A stretch of 40,547 bases of DNA from an uncultured Clostridia bacterium (GCA_947628175.1 CANQZA010000013.1:1-40547), one strand, 5' to 3'; positions 6,870 to 15,020 are shown, numbered from the stretch's first letter. The notes: generated from the sequence alone by a model not told the origin. Translations and numbers: made by a program.

Positions 6870-7654
6870 AGTACAATTGCTCTGCCTTTATTTTCGGGAG
6901 AGGAAACATAAAGCCTGAAATCAGCATCCTCCCTCATGCCTATTTCCGACAGTGCGGCAATAGCGGTCTGGCGCGCAATATCCGGCATATTATTCTCTCG
7001 GCTTAAATGCGAAAGAACAAATCTTGTCGTTCCGCTTTGGGCAAGTTCTTTTATGTATTCGCCGCAGGCAAAATTTGAAAGATGACCCTGAAGTCCCAAA
7101 ATTCTTTTTTTCAGATAATACGGATACGGTCCGGTATTAACCATTGAAATCTCGTGATTGGATTCAATAAAAATCAAATCTGTTCCCTTTATGTATTTTT
7201 TTGCCTCGTCCGTTATATATCCCGTGTCGGTACATACCGAAACAACTCTTCCGTCAGGCAGATTAAATCTGTATCCGAGGCAGTCAGCACTATCATGGCT
7301 TTGATGAAACGCAACAGCACCAATACTGCCCATATCAACACAATTCTCTATTACTCTGATATCGGTCTTATCCTCCAAAACACCTGTACGCAGCATATCC
7401 TCAATACAATTTTCCGCCGCAAAAACAGGAATATCGTACCGTGTGGAAAACACCCTTACACCGCTGCTGTGATCCGTATGCTCATGCGTGACAAATATTG
7501 CATCAATGTCAGAAGGATCCACCCCTATATTATGCAGGGCATTTTCACACTTTTTTGCCGAAACGCCGATATCCACAAGTATGTTGCATCCCCCTGAGGA
7601 AATAAATATTGAATTTCCGCTGCTGCCTGAAAAAAGCTGACAAACCTTTGACAT
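6866..7654 (-). CDS. walJ: Metallo-beta-lactamase-fold protein WalJ (YycJ)
   Basis: 262 residues. The N-terminus CQLFSGSSGNSIFI and the zinc motif THEHTDH (about residues 60-66) with later VSVCTDTGYI and VLSHLSREN identify the YycJ/WalJ branch of MBL-fold proteins. Members are dinuclear metal hydrolases; Bacillus-group YycJ has been described as a DNA exonuclease, and a role in cell-wall/replication coordination has also been proposed. The start is put at ATG 7654, because the ribosome site AGGG lies directly against an in-frame ATG at 7660 but at proper distance from 7654. It is followed, with a four-base overlap, by rlmH, its usual neighbour. No clear promoter was seen between the murA terminator and this gene. 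Confidence 0.9.
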   Translation of the reverse strand: MSKVCQLFSGSSGNSIFISSGGCNILVDIGVSAKKCENALHNIGVDPSDIDAIFVTHEHTDHSSGVRVFSTRYDIPVFAAENCIEDMLRTGVLEDKTDIRVIENCVDMGSIGAVAFHQSHDSADCLGYRFNLPDGRVVSVCTDTGYITDEAKKYIKGTDLIFIESNHEISMVNTGPYPYYLKKRILGLQGHLSNFACGEYIKELAQSGTTRFVLSHLSRENNMPDIARQTAIAALSEIGMREDADFRLYVSSPENKGRAIVL

Positions 7655-7667
7655 ATCCATCCCTGTT

Positions 7668-7700
7668 AAAAAAGCGTATTGTCAGGATATAAAAATACGC
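7668..7700 (-). terminator. Terminator of murA
   Basis: On the reverse strand the stem GCGTATT/AATACGC is followed by six T residues (7673-7668). It lies 27 bases beyond the murA stop. Confidence 0.8.
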
Positions 7701-7726
7701 CCGAACAATACACTTTGATTTTTCCA

Positions 7727-9013
7727 TTATCCTGCATCTGAAACAACTTCAGTTTCCGCATTTTCAATACGCTTTATATCTGCACCAAGAAGTGAGAACT
7801 TCTCACATATATCCTCGTATCCGCGGTCGATATACTGTATATCCTCAACAATCGTTTCGCCTCTGGCGACAAGACCGGCAATAATCATAGCGGCGCCCGC
7901 ACGGAGATCTGTAGCCTTTACATTAACACCCGTGAGTTCTCTTACGCCCTCAATGACTGCAATTTTACCATCGACCTGGATATCCGCTCCCATTCTCAGA
8001 AGCTGCCCTATATACTGAAAACGGTTGTCCCATACACTCTCGGAGAGAATACTTGTTCCGTTTGCAACGGAGAGAAGCACTGCCATCTGCGGCTGCATAT
8101 CGGTAGGAAATCCGGGATGCGGCATCGTCTTGACATTGCATCTTGTAAGCGGCTTGAATCTTGTCACACGGACAGCATCATCATATTCAATGATTTCAGC
8201 GCCTGATTCTTCGAGCTTTGCGCTTATTGATTCAAGGTGCTTGGGTATAACATTTTTAATAAGAACATCTCCGCCGCAGGTGGCAGCGGCAACCATATAT
8301 GTTCCCGCCTCAATTTGGTCGGGAATGATGGAATATGTGCAACCGTGCAGTTTTTCCACGCCGCGGATTTTGATAACATCCGTACCCGCACCGCGCACAT
8401 CTGCGCCCATAGAGTTCAGAAAATTCGCCAAATCCACTATATGCGGCTCCTTGGCTGCATTTTCAATAATGGTAAGCCCTCTGGCAAGAACGGCTGCAAG
8501 CATAACATTGATGGTTGCTCCTACAGACACATTGTCCATATAGATAGATGATCCGACAAGCTTATCAGCTCTGGCACAAACCATACCGTTTATCGTTTCA
8601 ACTTTAGCGCCGAGCATCTGAAAGCCTTTTATATGCAAGTCAATAGGTCTTACACCGAAATCACATCCGCCGGGCATTGCAACCTCAGCCTGTCTGAATC
8701 TGCCGAGCATAATCCCGATAAGATAGTAGCTTGCGCGAAAATGGGAAGCAAGCTCATACGGCACAGAGCGGCATGCAACAGACCTTGAATCAATTTCAAT
8801 TGTATGCTTGTTTATCATTTTTATTCCCGCACCCATACGATCAAGAATCTGAATGATAAGAGATACATCGCTGATACTCGGTATATTTTCAATTCTTACT
8901 ATATCGTCTGACAGCAATGCTGCCGGAATTATCGCAACAGCGGCATTTTTTGCTCCGCTGATATTCACTTCTCCAAAGAGCTCGTGTCCACCCTGTATAA
9001 CAAAATTTTCCAA
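7727..9013 (-). CDS. murA: UDP-N-acetylglucosamine 1-carboxyvinyltransferase MurA
   Basis: 428 residues, full length for MurA, which transfers enolpyruvate from PEP to UDP-GlcNAc in the first committed step of peptidoglycan synthesis. Seen directly: SGAKNAA with the substrate-binding Lys22; the mobile-loop catalytic Cys117 in MPGGCDFGVRPIDLHI, the fosfomycin target; FPTDMQPQ; and DLRAGAAMIIAGL near the C-terminus. Cys rather than Asp at the loop predicts fosfomycin sensitivity at this enzyme. The start is a TTG at 9013 with AGAGGTGA about eight bases upstream; no ATG competes. Firmicutes often carry two murA paralogues and it is not clear which this is. An extended -10 promoter lies about 100 bases upstream. 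Confidence 0.96.
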   Translation of the reverse strand: MENFVIQGGHELFGEVNISGAKNAAVAIIPAALLSDDIVRIENIPSISDVSLIIQILDRMGAGIKMINKHTIEIDSRSVACRSVPYELASHFRASYYLIGIMLGRFRQAEVAMPGGCDFGVRPIDLHIKGFQMLGAKVETINGMVCARADKLVGSSIYMDNVSVGATINVMLAAVLARGLTIIENAAKEPHIVDLANFLNSMGADVRGAGTDVIKIRGVEKLHGCTYSIIPDQIEAGTYMVAAATCGGDVLIKNVIPKHLESISAKLEESGAEIIEYDDAVRVTRFKPLTRCNVKTMPHPGFPTDMQPQMAVLLSVANGTSILSESVWDNRFQYIGQLLRMGADIQVDGKIAVIEGVRELTGVNVKATDLRAGAAMIIAGLVARGETIVEDIQYIDRGYEDICEKFSLLGADIKRIENAETEVVSDAG

Positions 9014-9115
9014 GCTCAGTCACCTCTTTTACGGTATTTAAACGCTTTATATAAATCCATACATAGATAATGTTTGTAAATCAATAATAATTATGTATTC
9101 CAATAAATTTTTTAT

Positions 9116-9124
9116 ATTATACCA
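9116..9124 (-). promoter_or_regulatory. Extended -10 promoter of murA
   Basis: Reverse strand TGGTATAAT, an exact -10 with the TGn extension. The -35 position (9144-9139, TTCCTT) is poor, which is usual for extended -10 promoters. Confidence 0.55.
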
Positions 9125-9201
9125 AAACACGAGTATAAAAGGAATAAAACATACACCTTTTTATCCAAAATGTAACACTTTACAATTGTGTAGCAAACGG
9201 T

Positions 9202-9245
9202 AAAAAAGCACATTTTATACACTGTATATTGTATATAAAAAGTGC
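9202..9245 (-). terminator. Probable terminator of the calcineurin-like phosphoesterase gene
   Basis: Reverse strand: a long, slightly bulged stem GCACTTTTTATATAC/GTATAAAATGTGC followed by TTTTTT (9207-9202). It is the only convincing hairpin downstream of the gene ending at 9340. Confidence 0.55.
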
Positions 9246-9339
9246 AATTGAATGATTTTACAAAATATAGTGCCAACAAATGGTAACAAAAGAGTAACAC
9301 ATTGTATTGAAATTGTCAAGTGTAAATATCATCGGGTTT

Positions 9340-10716
9340 TTACATCCGCAAAGTTCCCTGCTGATTGTCCAATCTGCCACCTGTAAGAATTGCGTCAAAC
9401 GCAAAAATCAGTTTTTTAAAATCAATATTCTTTTTAAAAATTTTTGAAGGAATGGACACAATTGACATTACAAACCTGTAGTAATCTGAATCCCTGTCAT
9501 ATTTAATCATAGCACCATCGAGAGCATTTATCCATATTCTGTCAACAAATTCCATAATTTTCCTGTCAGAAAACTTATCGGCGAGACTTTTGTCAACAAA
9601 ACCGGAAAAGGGAAGAAATTTAAGCCTTTTGTATAAGTCGCCGACGGTTTTTTCATTTATAAAGCAGATAAAAGGACGAATTGCGCAATAAAATGCGCTG
9701 ATTTTTTCACCGTTCGCCTGCAAGGCAGTAAGCCTATCGGCAAATTCTCTCTTGTCTCCCGACTCAAACACTCTGTGAATGACGCAAACAGCATGATTTC
9801 GTAAATATTTCTGTGCGTCAACTTCTCTGCCGTTAAATTTGAAGTTTTGAAGATGCTCCACTTTATAACTGACTTTTTTATCCTGAACAGTAATATTCAA
9901 GATAGGCGCAGGATAGCCGCACAGAGATCCTACATTTATCTCTGTTATAACATTACCGCTCGGAGATTTAAAATCAGTTGTGTTTTGAAGATGGGAATGA
10001 CCCGCTATCATATACCGCAGACCGGCGTCAGCCAGGCGTGATGCAACATATTCTCTGTCGCCGATACAAGTTGAGCCACCTGTAATAAGAGGGCTGATAT
10101 GCGGCATAAGGAGGTGATGCTCCATTCCTATCATAACACAGTTATCCTCTTTTGCCTTTTTTATCTGACGCTCTATCCACTCAAGATGTTCGGGCGTAAA
10201 TCCTGCTCTGCCCTTTCCGTTCTGGTCATCATTGAGCGCAAGAAGTCTCACCTCGTCGTTTATCTGAATAACATATGAACAGGTTTTAAGATGTGTTATA
10301 TATTCACTGATTGCCTGTCTCGGTCCGAAATCAAAATAAAAGTCACGCAGTTTATCATGAGGCATTACCTCAACATCACGCGTAACGGTATTGCCCTTGA
10401 ATCTGCGCGGATTTTGGTCACAGCACCAGTCATGCGTTGCCGTTATCAGATAAATTTTCTTTTTCTTTGCAAGTTTATAAAGCTTTTCTCTGAATTCTAT
10501 ATGCGATACCATTTCTCCGTCATTTGTGATATCGCCTGCAATCATAACGGCGTCCGTATCTGAATTACCTATAAGCTCAAAAGCCGAATCAATAATATCT
10601 CCTGTTTCTGCAAGGCATTTCTGGTCTGAACCGCTGCGTAAACAATACTGCCTTCCGTCAATTCCGAGCGTTTTGCTGTAATGGTGGGTGTCTGCAATAA
10701 ATGTAAGTCTGGTCAT
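9340..10716 (-). CDS. Calcineurin-like metallophosphoesterase with atypical third metal motif
   Basis: 458 residues. The N-terminal 260 residues form a calcineurin-like dimetal phosphoesterase: FIADTHHY (DxH), AGDITNDGE (GDxxxDG), MEHH and AGHSHLQNT (GHxH). The third motif, normally GNH[DE], reads ATHDWC, so the metal-bridging Asn is replaced by Thr. The C-terminal 200 residues are rich in basic and aromatic residues and match nothing I recognise. No signal peptide is seen, so it is probably cytoplasmic; the substrate is unknown. ATG 10716 is chosen because GGAAGGAAA lies 5-13 bases upstream. It follows the HAD phosphatase gene by about 60 bases and is probably co-transcribed with it. Confidence 0.8.
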   Translation of the reverse strand: MTRLTFIADTHHYSKTLGIDGRQYCLRSGSDQKCLAETGDIIDSAFELIGNSDTDAVMIAGDITNDGEMVSHIEFREKLYKLAKKKKIYLITATHDWCCDQNPRRFKGNTVTRDVEVMPHDKLRDFYFDFGPRQAISEYITHLKTCSYVIQINDEVRLLALNDDQNGKGRAGFTPEHLEWIERQIKKAKEDNCVMIGMEHHLLMPHISPLITGGSTCIGDREYVASRLADAGLRYMIAGHSHLQNTTDFKSPSGNVITEINVGSLCGYPAPILNITVQDKKVSYKVEHLQNFKFNGREVDAQKYLRNHAVCVIHRVFESGDKREFADRLTALQANGEKISAFYCAIRPFICFINEKTVGDLYKRLKFLPFSGFVDKSLADKFSDRKIMEFVDRIWINALDGAMIKYDRDSDYYRFVMSIVSIPSKIFKKNIDFKKLIFAFDAILTGGRLDNQQGTLRM

Positions 10717-10775
10717 ACTATTTCCTTCCATTGCACCGTTTTATCCGTTAACCGTTTCCTTCTTTATGTCTGCTG

Positions 10776-11342
10776 TCATTTTATCTGTTCTATTTTGTCG
10801 CCCCTAACAAAATAGACATGGTCGGCAATATCCATCATTGCCTTGTCGTTCATGGAATCAGTATAAAAATTATCAATATGAGCGTCGGGATAAAGCTCGT
10901 TAAAAATAGTAACTTTATTTTCCAAAAAACAAAGCCTTTTGAATTTGCCTGTTTTTTTATCTATACTTGATCCTACATAATTTTTTATACCCATTCGCTT
11001 CATGATTTCATCAAGCAAAACATCAATCGTGCCCGAAACAATTATATCATCGTCACACCTTACAGCATCGTACCATGGTTTAATCTTTTTTTCGTTTTTA
11101 TCCCAAAACTTTATTACATCCTTTTCAATATTATCCAGTTTTATATAATATCCCTCAAGAAAACCCGCATAGGTCTTTATTGCCTCTTCAACCGTAAACA
11201 GATGAAAGGTGTCCTTAAAATAGATATATAAGAGCTTTGGAATGTATTTCCATATGTGAGGGTTTGTTTTAATATAGTAAACTGTAAAATCAACAAGTGT
11301 TTCACCGTCATATATTGTATTGTCAAAATCGTAAACATTCAA
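10776..11342 (-). CDS. HAD-superfamily phosphatase (SerB/PgpC-like, subfamily IB)
   Basis: 188 residues with all four HAD motifs: VYDFDNTIYDGE (nucleophile and general acid Asp), IIVSGT (motif II Ser), the Lys in FLENKVT (motif III) and YTDSMNDKAMMDIAD (motif IV). The alpha-helical cap inserted between motifs I and II, with KYIPKLLYIYF, resembles the HAD-IB group that includes phosphoserine phosphatase and the membrane-associated PgpC; the aromatic cap might contact lipid. The substrate is unknown. The start is a TTG at 11342, the only start that keeps the first motif near the N-terminus, with GGGGGAAG upstream. Its promoter is back-to-back with that of nadB. Confidence 0.82.
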   Translation of the reverse strand: MNVYDFDNTIYDGETLVDFTVYYIKTNPHIWKYIPKLLYIYFKDTFHLFTVEEAIKTYAGFLEGYYIKLDNIEKDVIKFWDKNEKKIKPWYDAVRCDDDIIVSGTIDVLLDEIMKRMGIKNYVGSSIDKKTGKFKRLCFLENKVTIFNELYPDAHIDNFYTDSMNDKAMMDIADHVYFVRGDKIEQIK

Positions 11343-11372
11343 AAAAAATCACTTCCCCCTTTTGGCATAATT

Positions 11373-11401
11373 ATTTTATCACAATGAATATTTTGAATCA
11401 A
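11373..11401 (-). promoter_or_regulatory. Promoter of the HAD/phosphoesterase operon
   Basis: Reverse strand TTGATT (11401-11396), 17-base spacer, TAAAAT (11378-11373) with a TGn extension. Confidence 0.65.
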
Positions 11402-11403
11402 CC

Positions 11404-11432
11404 TTGACAACACAATAAAATAATTATATATT
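11404..11432 (+). promoter_or_regulatory. Promoter of nadBC
   Basis: TTGACA (11404-11409), 17-base spacer, TATATT (11427-11432). Its -35 box is two bases from that of the divergent HAD promoter, so one operator could control both. Confidence 0.65.
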
Positions 11433-11501
11433 AAAATAAGTATAACTTGAAATAAGCAATTTATCGGGGAGAATAAAACCTTTTCGGTTTTGGAAAACAA
11501 T

Positions 11502-12833
11502 ATGGATATAAAAGATTTCATTCAATGCGATGTAGTTATAGTCGGAAGCGGCGTGGCAGGTCTTTTTGCAGCACTGTGCCTGCCCGGTGACAAAGATGTA
11601 CTTGTTATCACAAAAGAAAATCTTAAAGAATGTGATTCCTACCTGGCTCAGGGCGGAGTATGCGTATTAAAGGACATCAATGACTTTAACTGTTATTATG
11701 AGGACACCATGAAGGCGGGTCATTATGAAAACAACCCCGAATCGGTAAGAGTGATGATTGAGTCCTCACCTGATGTGATTGGTACTCTGGTCGAGCTTGG
11801 CGTCAAATTTGATACGGACGACGACGGTGATTTTGACTACACAAGAGAGGGTGCTCACAGGCGAAACAGAATTCTTCATCATAAGGACGAAACAGGAAAA
11901 GAAATTACCGCAACTCTCCTGAGCATAGCCAAAAAAAGAGAGAATATCACCTTTGTTACACAGACAACAATGATTGATTTTATAGAAAAAAATAATATCT
12001 GTCAGGGAATTGTCTGCGAGGATGAATACGGCGAAATGGGCGCAATCATTGCAAACGACATTATCCTTGCAACGGGAGGCATAGGCGGTCTTTTCCTCAA
12101 CTCCACAAATTACCCGCATATTACGGGAGATTCATTTGCGCTTGCTCTTAAACACGGCGTAGAGCTCCAGGATATAAATTATATCCAGATTCACCCGACC
12201 ACCCTTTACAGTAAAAAAAAGGGCAGGCGCTTTCTGATTAGCGAAAGTGTCCGAGGAGAAGGCGCAATCCTTTTGAATGAAAAAGGAGATCGTTTTACCG
12301 ACGAACTTCAGCCAAGAGATATTGTTACAAACGCAATTGTTGAGGAAATGGCCAAATTCTCAACAGATCATGTCTACATAACCCTGCCCACAATGGACAG
12401 CGAGGAGGCGAAAAAACGCTTCCCGAATATATTTGAGGCCTGCATGGACGAGGGATATGATATTACAAAGGACCGCGTTCCCGTCACTCCCGCACAGCAT
12501 TATATGATGGGCGGAGTAAAAACCGATATCAACGGGCAGACATCTATGAAACACTTATTTGCCGTTGGCGAAACGGCCTGTAACGGCGTGCACGGAAAAA
12601 ACAGGCTCGCGTCAAACTCGCTTTTGGAAAGTCTTGTTTTTTCCAAAAGAGCGGCGCAGCTTATCGCGCACAGCAACGAAAAAAAGATTGTTGATCTTCC
12701 TGACATCGATTTAAAATCATACCCTGAAAAAAAAGTAAGGGAAAGGGAATTCAAAAAACTGATTATGGATGAAATTAAGGAAAAGGATAGTGATTTTTAT
12801 GATAAATGGTGTAACAATGAAAATCAATATTGA
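11502..12833 (+). CDS. nadB: L-aspartate oxidase NadB, short form
   Basis: 443 residues. FAD-dependent oxidation of L-aspartate to iminoaspartate, the first step of de novo NAD synthesis. Visible: the dinucleotide fold VVIVGSGVAGLFAAL, SYLAQGGV, HHKDETGKEI, ILATGGIGG, QIHPTTL, LISESVRGEGA, PRDIVTNAI, MGGVKTD and GVHGKNRLASNSLLESLVF. Classical NadB is about 540 residues with a helical C-terminal domain; here only about 50 residues follow the last conserved block, so that domain is largely missing. This is a known kind of clostridial variant but worth noting. ATG 11502 has only a weak GGA upstream; a strong GGGGAGA (11466-11472) lies 30 bases away, separated by a small AAAACC/GGTTTT hairpin that could bring it closer. 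It overlaps nadC by 17 bases. Confidence 0.93.
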   Translation: MDIKDFIQCDVVIVGSGVAGLFAALCLPGDKDVLVITKENLKECDSYLAQGGVCVLKDINDFNCYYEDTMKAGHYENNPESVRVMIESSPDVIGTLVELGVKFDTDDDGDFDYTREGAHRRNRILHHKDETGKEITATLLSIAKKRENITFVTQTTMIDFIEKNNICQGIVCEDEYGEMGAIIANDIILATGGIGGLFLNSTNYPHITGDSFALALKHGVELQDINYIQIHPTTLYSKKKGRRFLISESVRGEGAILLNEKGDRFTDELQPRDIVTNAIVEEMAKFSTDHVYITLPTMDSEEAKKRFPNIFEACMDEGYDITKDRVPVTPAQHYMMGGVKTDINGQTSMKHLFAVGETACNGVHGKNRLASNSLLESLVFSKRAAQLIAHSNEKKIVDLPDIDLKSYPEKKVREREFKKLIMDEIKEKDSDFYDKWCNNENQY

Positions 12834-13656
12834 CGATTACATTCTTAACACACTGAAAGAGGATATTACAAGCGAGGATGTTTCCACAAATGCCGTTATG
12901 CCCGAATGCAAAAGAGGAACAGCCGAGCTGATATGCAAACAGGACGGCGTCATCTGCGGTCTGGACATATTTGAGAGAACCTTTAAACTGCTCGACGAGA
13001 CAAGCTGTTTTGAGCGCAGGTTTATTGACGGCGATGATGTAAAAAAAGGTGACCTTTTAGGCATTATAACAGCAGATATAAAGGCTATACTCAGCGGCGA
13101 AAGAACGGCGCTCAACTATCTTCAGCGCATGAGCGCAATCGCGACAATAACAAGAGAATACAACGAAGAACTCAGAGGATTTAAAACCGTTCTTCTGGAT
13201 ACAAGAAAAACCACACCGAATATGCGCCCATTTGAAAAATATGCCGTAACCGTAGGCGGTGCGACAAATCACAGATACAATCTTTCAGACGGCGTGCTTC
13301 TAAAGGACAATCATATCGGCGCTGCCGGCTCAATAACAAAGGCAATTGAAATGGCAAGAGCCTATGCACCGTTTGTAAGAAAAATCGAAATTGAAACAGA
13401 AACGCTTGAGCAGGTTGAAGAGGCACTCAGCGCAGGGGCGGATATAATCATGCTGGATAATATGGACAATGAGACTATGCGCAGGGCCGTTAAAATGATT
13501 GACGGAAAAGCGCAGACGGAGTGTTCAGGCAATGTAACAAAGCAAAGATTAAAGGAAATTGCAGAAATAGGCGTTGATTATGTATCGTGCGGAGCTCTCA
13601 CACATTCCGCGCAGATTATAGATATAAGCCTGAAAAATCTCAAGCCCATTGAATAG
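12817..13656 (+). CDS. nadC: Nicotinate-nucleotide pyrophosphorylase (quinolinate phosphoribosyltransferase) NadC
   Basis: 279 residues, normal length. It converts quinolinate and PRPP to nicotinate mononucleotide, CO2 and pyrophosphate. Motifs: LLDTRKTTPNMRPFEKYAV, GGATNHRYNLSDGVLLKDNH, IEIETETLEQ, ADIIMLDNM and VDYVSCGALTHS, covering the substrate Arg/Lys set and the C-terminal phosphate site. ATG 12817 is preferred because it gives the family-typical short N-terminus; an in-frame ATG at 12799, with AAGGA 11 bases upstream, would add six residues. It is co-transcribed and overlapping with nadB. nadA, which supplies quinolinate and usually sits in this operon, is not in the window. Confidence 0.95.
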   Translation: MKINIDDYILNTLKEDITSEDVSTNAVMPECKRGTAELICKQDGVICGLDIFERTFKLLDETSCFERRFIDGDDVKKGDLLGIITADIKAILSGERTALNYLQRMSAIATITREYNEELRGFKTVLLDTRKTTPNMRPFEKYAVTVGGATNHRYNLSDGVLLKDNHIGAAGSITKAIEMARAYAPFVRKIEIETETLEQVEEALSAGADIIMLDNMDNETMRRAVKMIDGKAQTECSGNVTKQRLKEIAEIGVDYVSCGALTHSAQIIDISLKNLKPIE

Positions 13657-13670
13657 TCAACACAAAAAAT

Positions 13671-13697
13671 AGGACCTTAGCATCAGCCTAAGGTCCT
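13671..13697. terminator. Bidirectional terminator between nadC and the patatin gene
   Basis: Nine-base stem AGGACCTTA/TAAGGTCCT followed by TTTG on the forward side and, for the reverse transcript, by the complement of an A run at 13663-13669. It separates convergent genes. Confidence 0.8.
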
Positions 13698-13707
13698 TTG
13701 TATTGAT

Positions 13708-14559
13708 TTATTTTTCCCGCAGAAACGCCTTCAGTCTATCGGAATTTTCTTTGCCCTGTTCATATCCCATATTATAAATCTCAAGTAGCCTGTCTGTATT
13801 TTTTTCGAGCGTAGGGCAGTTGAGCGGTTCTTTAGGGCATATGACAAATGCTCTGCCCTGCTTTTCCTCTTCAAAAACATACGCACGCTGCGCATTATAC
13901 ATACTGTGGCGGTCAAGAACATCATCCGCAATCAAAGGATATTTTTTGATGGCTTTTTTTATGGCGTTGCCATGTCGTACAGGTTTTTTGATATAATCCC
14001 TGTCCTGAGTCAGAATGACCACGGCCTTTTCGCATCCGTCTTCAATCGCTCTTTTTAACGGAATGGAATCGGCAACGCCCCCATCATAATAATAGCTGTT
14101 GCCGAGGCTGACGGGCTTTGATACCATTGGCATGGAGCAGCTTGCCTTAAGCACCTCACATTCCTTTCGAAAATTATCGGGATAAAAATACTCCGCTCTG
14201 CCTGTAAGCGCATTTGTCGCAACAACACACATAACGGTGTCAGAATTTTCATAAGTATCGTAATCAAGCGGATACATATCATAGGTAAGCTCCCCGAAAA
14301 TCCATTTTGAATTCAGATATTCTCCGTTTTCAAAAATGGATTTGACACTCATATATCTTTTGTCATTTACATTGTTAAGCGTTATATTTTTCATTCGGTT
14401 GAAATTTTTTCCGATATAAGAAACGCCGTTACACGAGCCTGCCGAAACACCGATAACATAAGGAAATTCAATTGAATCCTCCATAAAAGCATCAAGTACC
14501 CCGCTTGTATAAATAGCGCGGCAACCGCCGCCCTCAAGAACAAGACCGTTTTTATACAT
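13708..14559 (-). CDS. Patatin-like phospholipase (YjjU type)
   Basis: 283 residues. Serine-aspartate dyad lipid acyl hydrolase: oxyanion loop LEGGGCRAIYTSG (residues 8-20), nucleophile elbow GVSAGS with Ser39, and the dyad Asp in YYDGGVADSIP near residue 165. The cysteine after the GGG, and the overall length, match the YjjU-like branch. Such proteins hydrolyse phospholipids or other acyl esters; the substrate and physiological role are not defined. No signal peptide is seen. ATG 14559 is used; GGAGGG lies 12 bases upstream, somewhat far. It follows the small charged membrane protein gene on the same strand, but a terminator lies between, so it may depend on read-through. Confidence 0.87.
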   Translation of the reverse strand: MYKNGLVLEGGGCRAIYTSGVLDAFMEDSIEFPYVIGVSAGSCNGVSYIGKNFNRMKNITLNNVNDKRYMSVKSIFENGEYLNSKWIFGELTYDMYPLDYDTYENSDTVMCVVATNALTGRAEYFYPDNFRKECEVLKASCSMPMVSKPVSLGNSYYYDGGVADSIPLKRAIEDGCEKAVVILTQDRDYIKKPVRHGNAIKKAIKKYPLIADDVLDRHSMYNAQRAYVFEEEKQGRAFVICPKEPLNCPTLEKNTDRLLEIYNMGYEQGKENSDRLKAFLREK

Positions 14560-14576
14560 TACTCTTTTATCCCTCC

Positions 14577-14611
14577 GTAAAAAATAAACAGGATACTTAA
14601 AAAGCATCCTG
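14577..14611 (-). terminator. Terminator after the small charged membrane protein gene
   Basis: Reverse strand: stem CAGGAT/ATCCTG with a loop of about 11 bases, followed by TTTATTTTTT. It overlaps the leader of the patatin gene. Confidence 0.6.
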
Positions 14612-14631
14612 AATTTATTATGAACCGAAAA

Positions 14632-14904
14632 TCAATTTTCTTTCTTAACTGTTTTTTTCGTTGTTTTTTTTGAAGCGGTTTTTTTAGGTGCTTCCTCTTG
14701 TGCAGGAGCCTCTTCAACAACTGTTTCTTCTTTTTTTGCTTCCACGATTTCAATTTCGTTATCACATTCAAAGAAGTCGTTGTCGTCAAAGTATTCCGGC
14801 TCTTTTGTTCCCATTATTTTTTTTACTGCGAGATAAACTGCAACGGCAACTCCTGCGATTGCGGCAATTGCGCCGATAATTTTAAGTATTTTTTTGATAT
14901 CCAT
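14632..14904 (-). CDS. Small membrane protein with an acidic middle and a lysine-rich tail, function unknown
   Basis: 90 residues. Residues 1-8 are polar and basic, 9-28 form one membrane helix of Ile/Ala/Val/Gly, 35-70 are strongly acidic (EYFDDNDFFECDNEIEI and a Glu/Ala/Pro-rich stretch), and the last 20 residues are Lys/Thr repeats (KKTASKKTTKKTVKK). The single helix and charged tail suggest a surface-bound or nucleic-acid/wall-polymer-binding protein, but this is inference; I recognise no family. ATG 14904 is set by AAAGGGG seven bases upstream; an in-frame ATG upstream lies before the promoter and is unlikely. It has a perfect-consensus promoter and its own terminator, so it is probably well expressed as a single gene. 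Confidence 0.75.
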   Translation of the reverse strand: MDIKKILKIIGAIAAIAGVAVAVYLAVKKIMGTKEPEYFDDNDFFECDNEIEIVEAKKEETVVEEAPAQEEAPKKTASKKTTKKTVKKEN

Positions 14905-14931
14905 AGCTATGCCCCTTTCTTTTACTCTTAT

Positions 14932-14960
14932 ATTATAATTTGATTGGATTATATTGTCAA
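14932..14960 (-). promoter_or_regulatory. Full-consensus sigma-A promoter of the small membrane protein
   Basis: Reverse strand TTGACA (14960-14955), 17-base spacer, TATAAT (14937-14932): both hexamers and the spacing are ideal. Confidence 0.88.
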
Positions 14961-14971
14961 GACGGAAAAGC

Positions 14972-15007
14972 AAACAAAAAATAAACTCCTGCTAAAATTA
15001 ACAGGAG
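14972..15007 (-). terminator. Terminator of rpsT
   Basis: Reverse strand: nine-base stem CTCCTGTTA/TAGCAGGAG (one G-U pair), four-base loop, then TTTATTTTTTG. Confidence 0.88.
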
Positions 15008-15020
15008 AAAATTCCGTTGG

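Larger units (their letters stand above)
9014..9339. other. 326-base AT-rich intergenic region
   Basis: It holds no credible gene. It contains the terminator of the upstream phosphoesterase gene (9202-9245) and a promoter for murA (9116-9124). The remainder is AT-rich DNA in which I see no riboswitch or repeat. Confidence 0.6.

Noticed and set aside
8025-8543. 172-codon open frame opposite murA
   Set aside because: It is fully inside murA, has no conserved motifs and an unlikely composition.
12799-12833. Frameshift at the nadB-nadC junction
   Set aside because: Both proteins are complete at the junction; the 17-base overlap is normal translational coupling.
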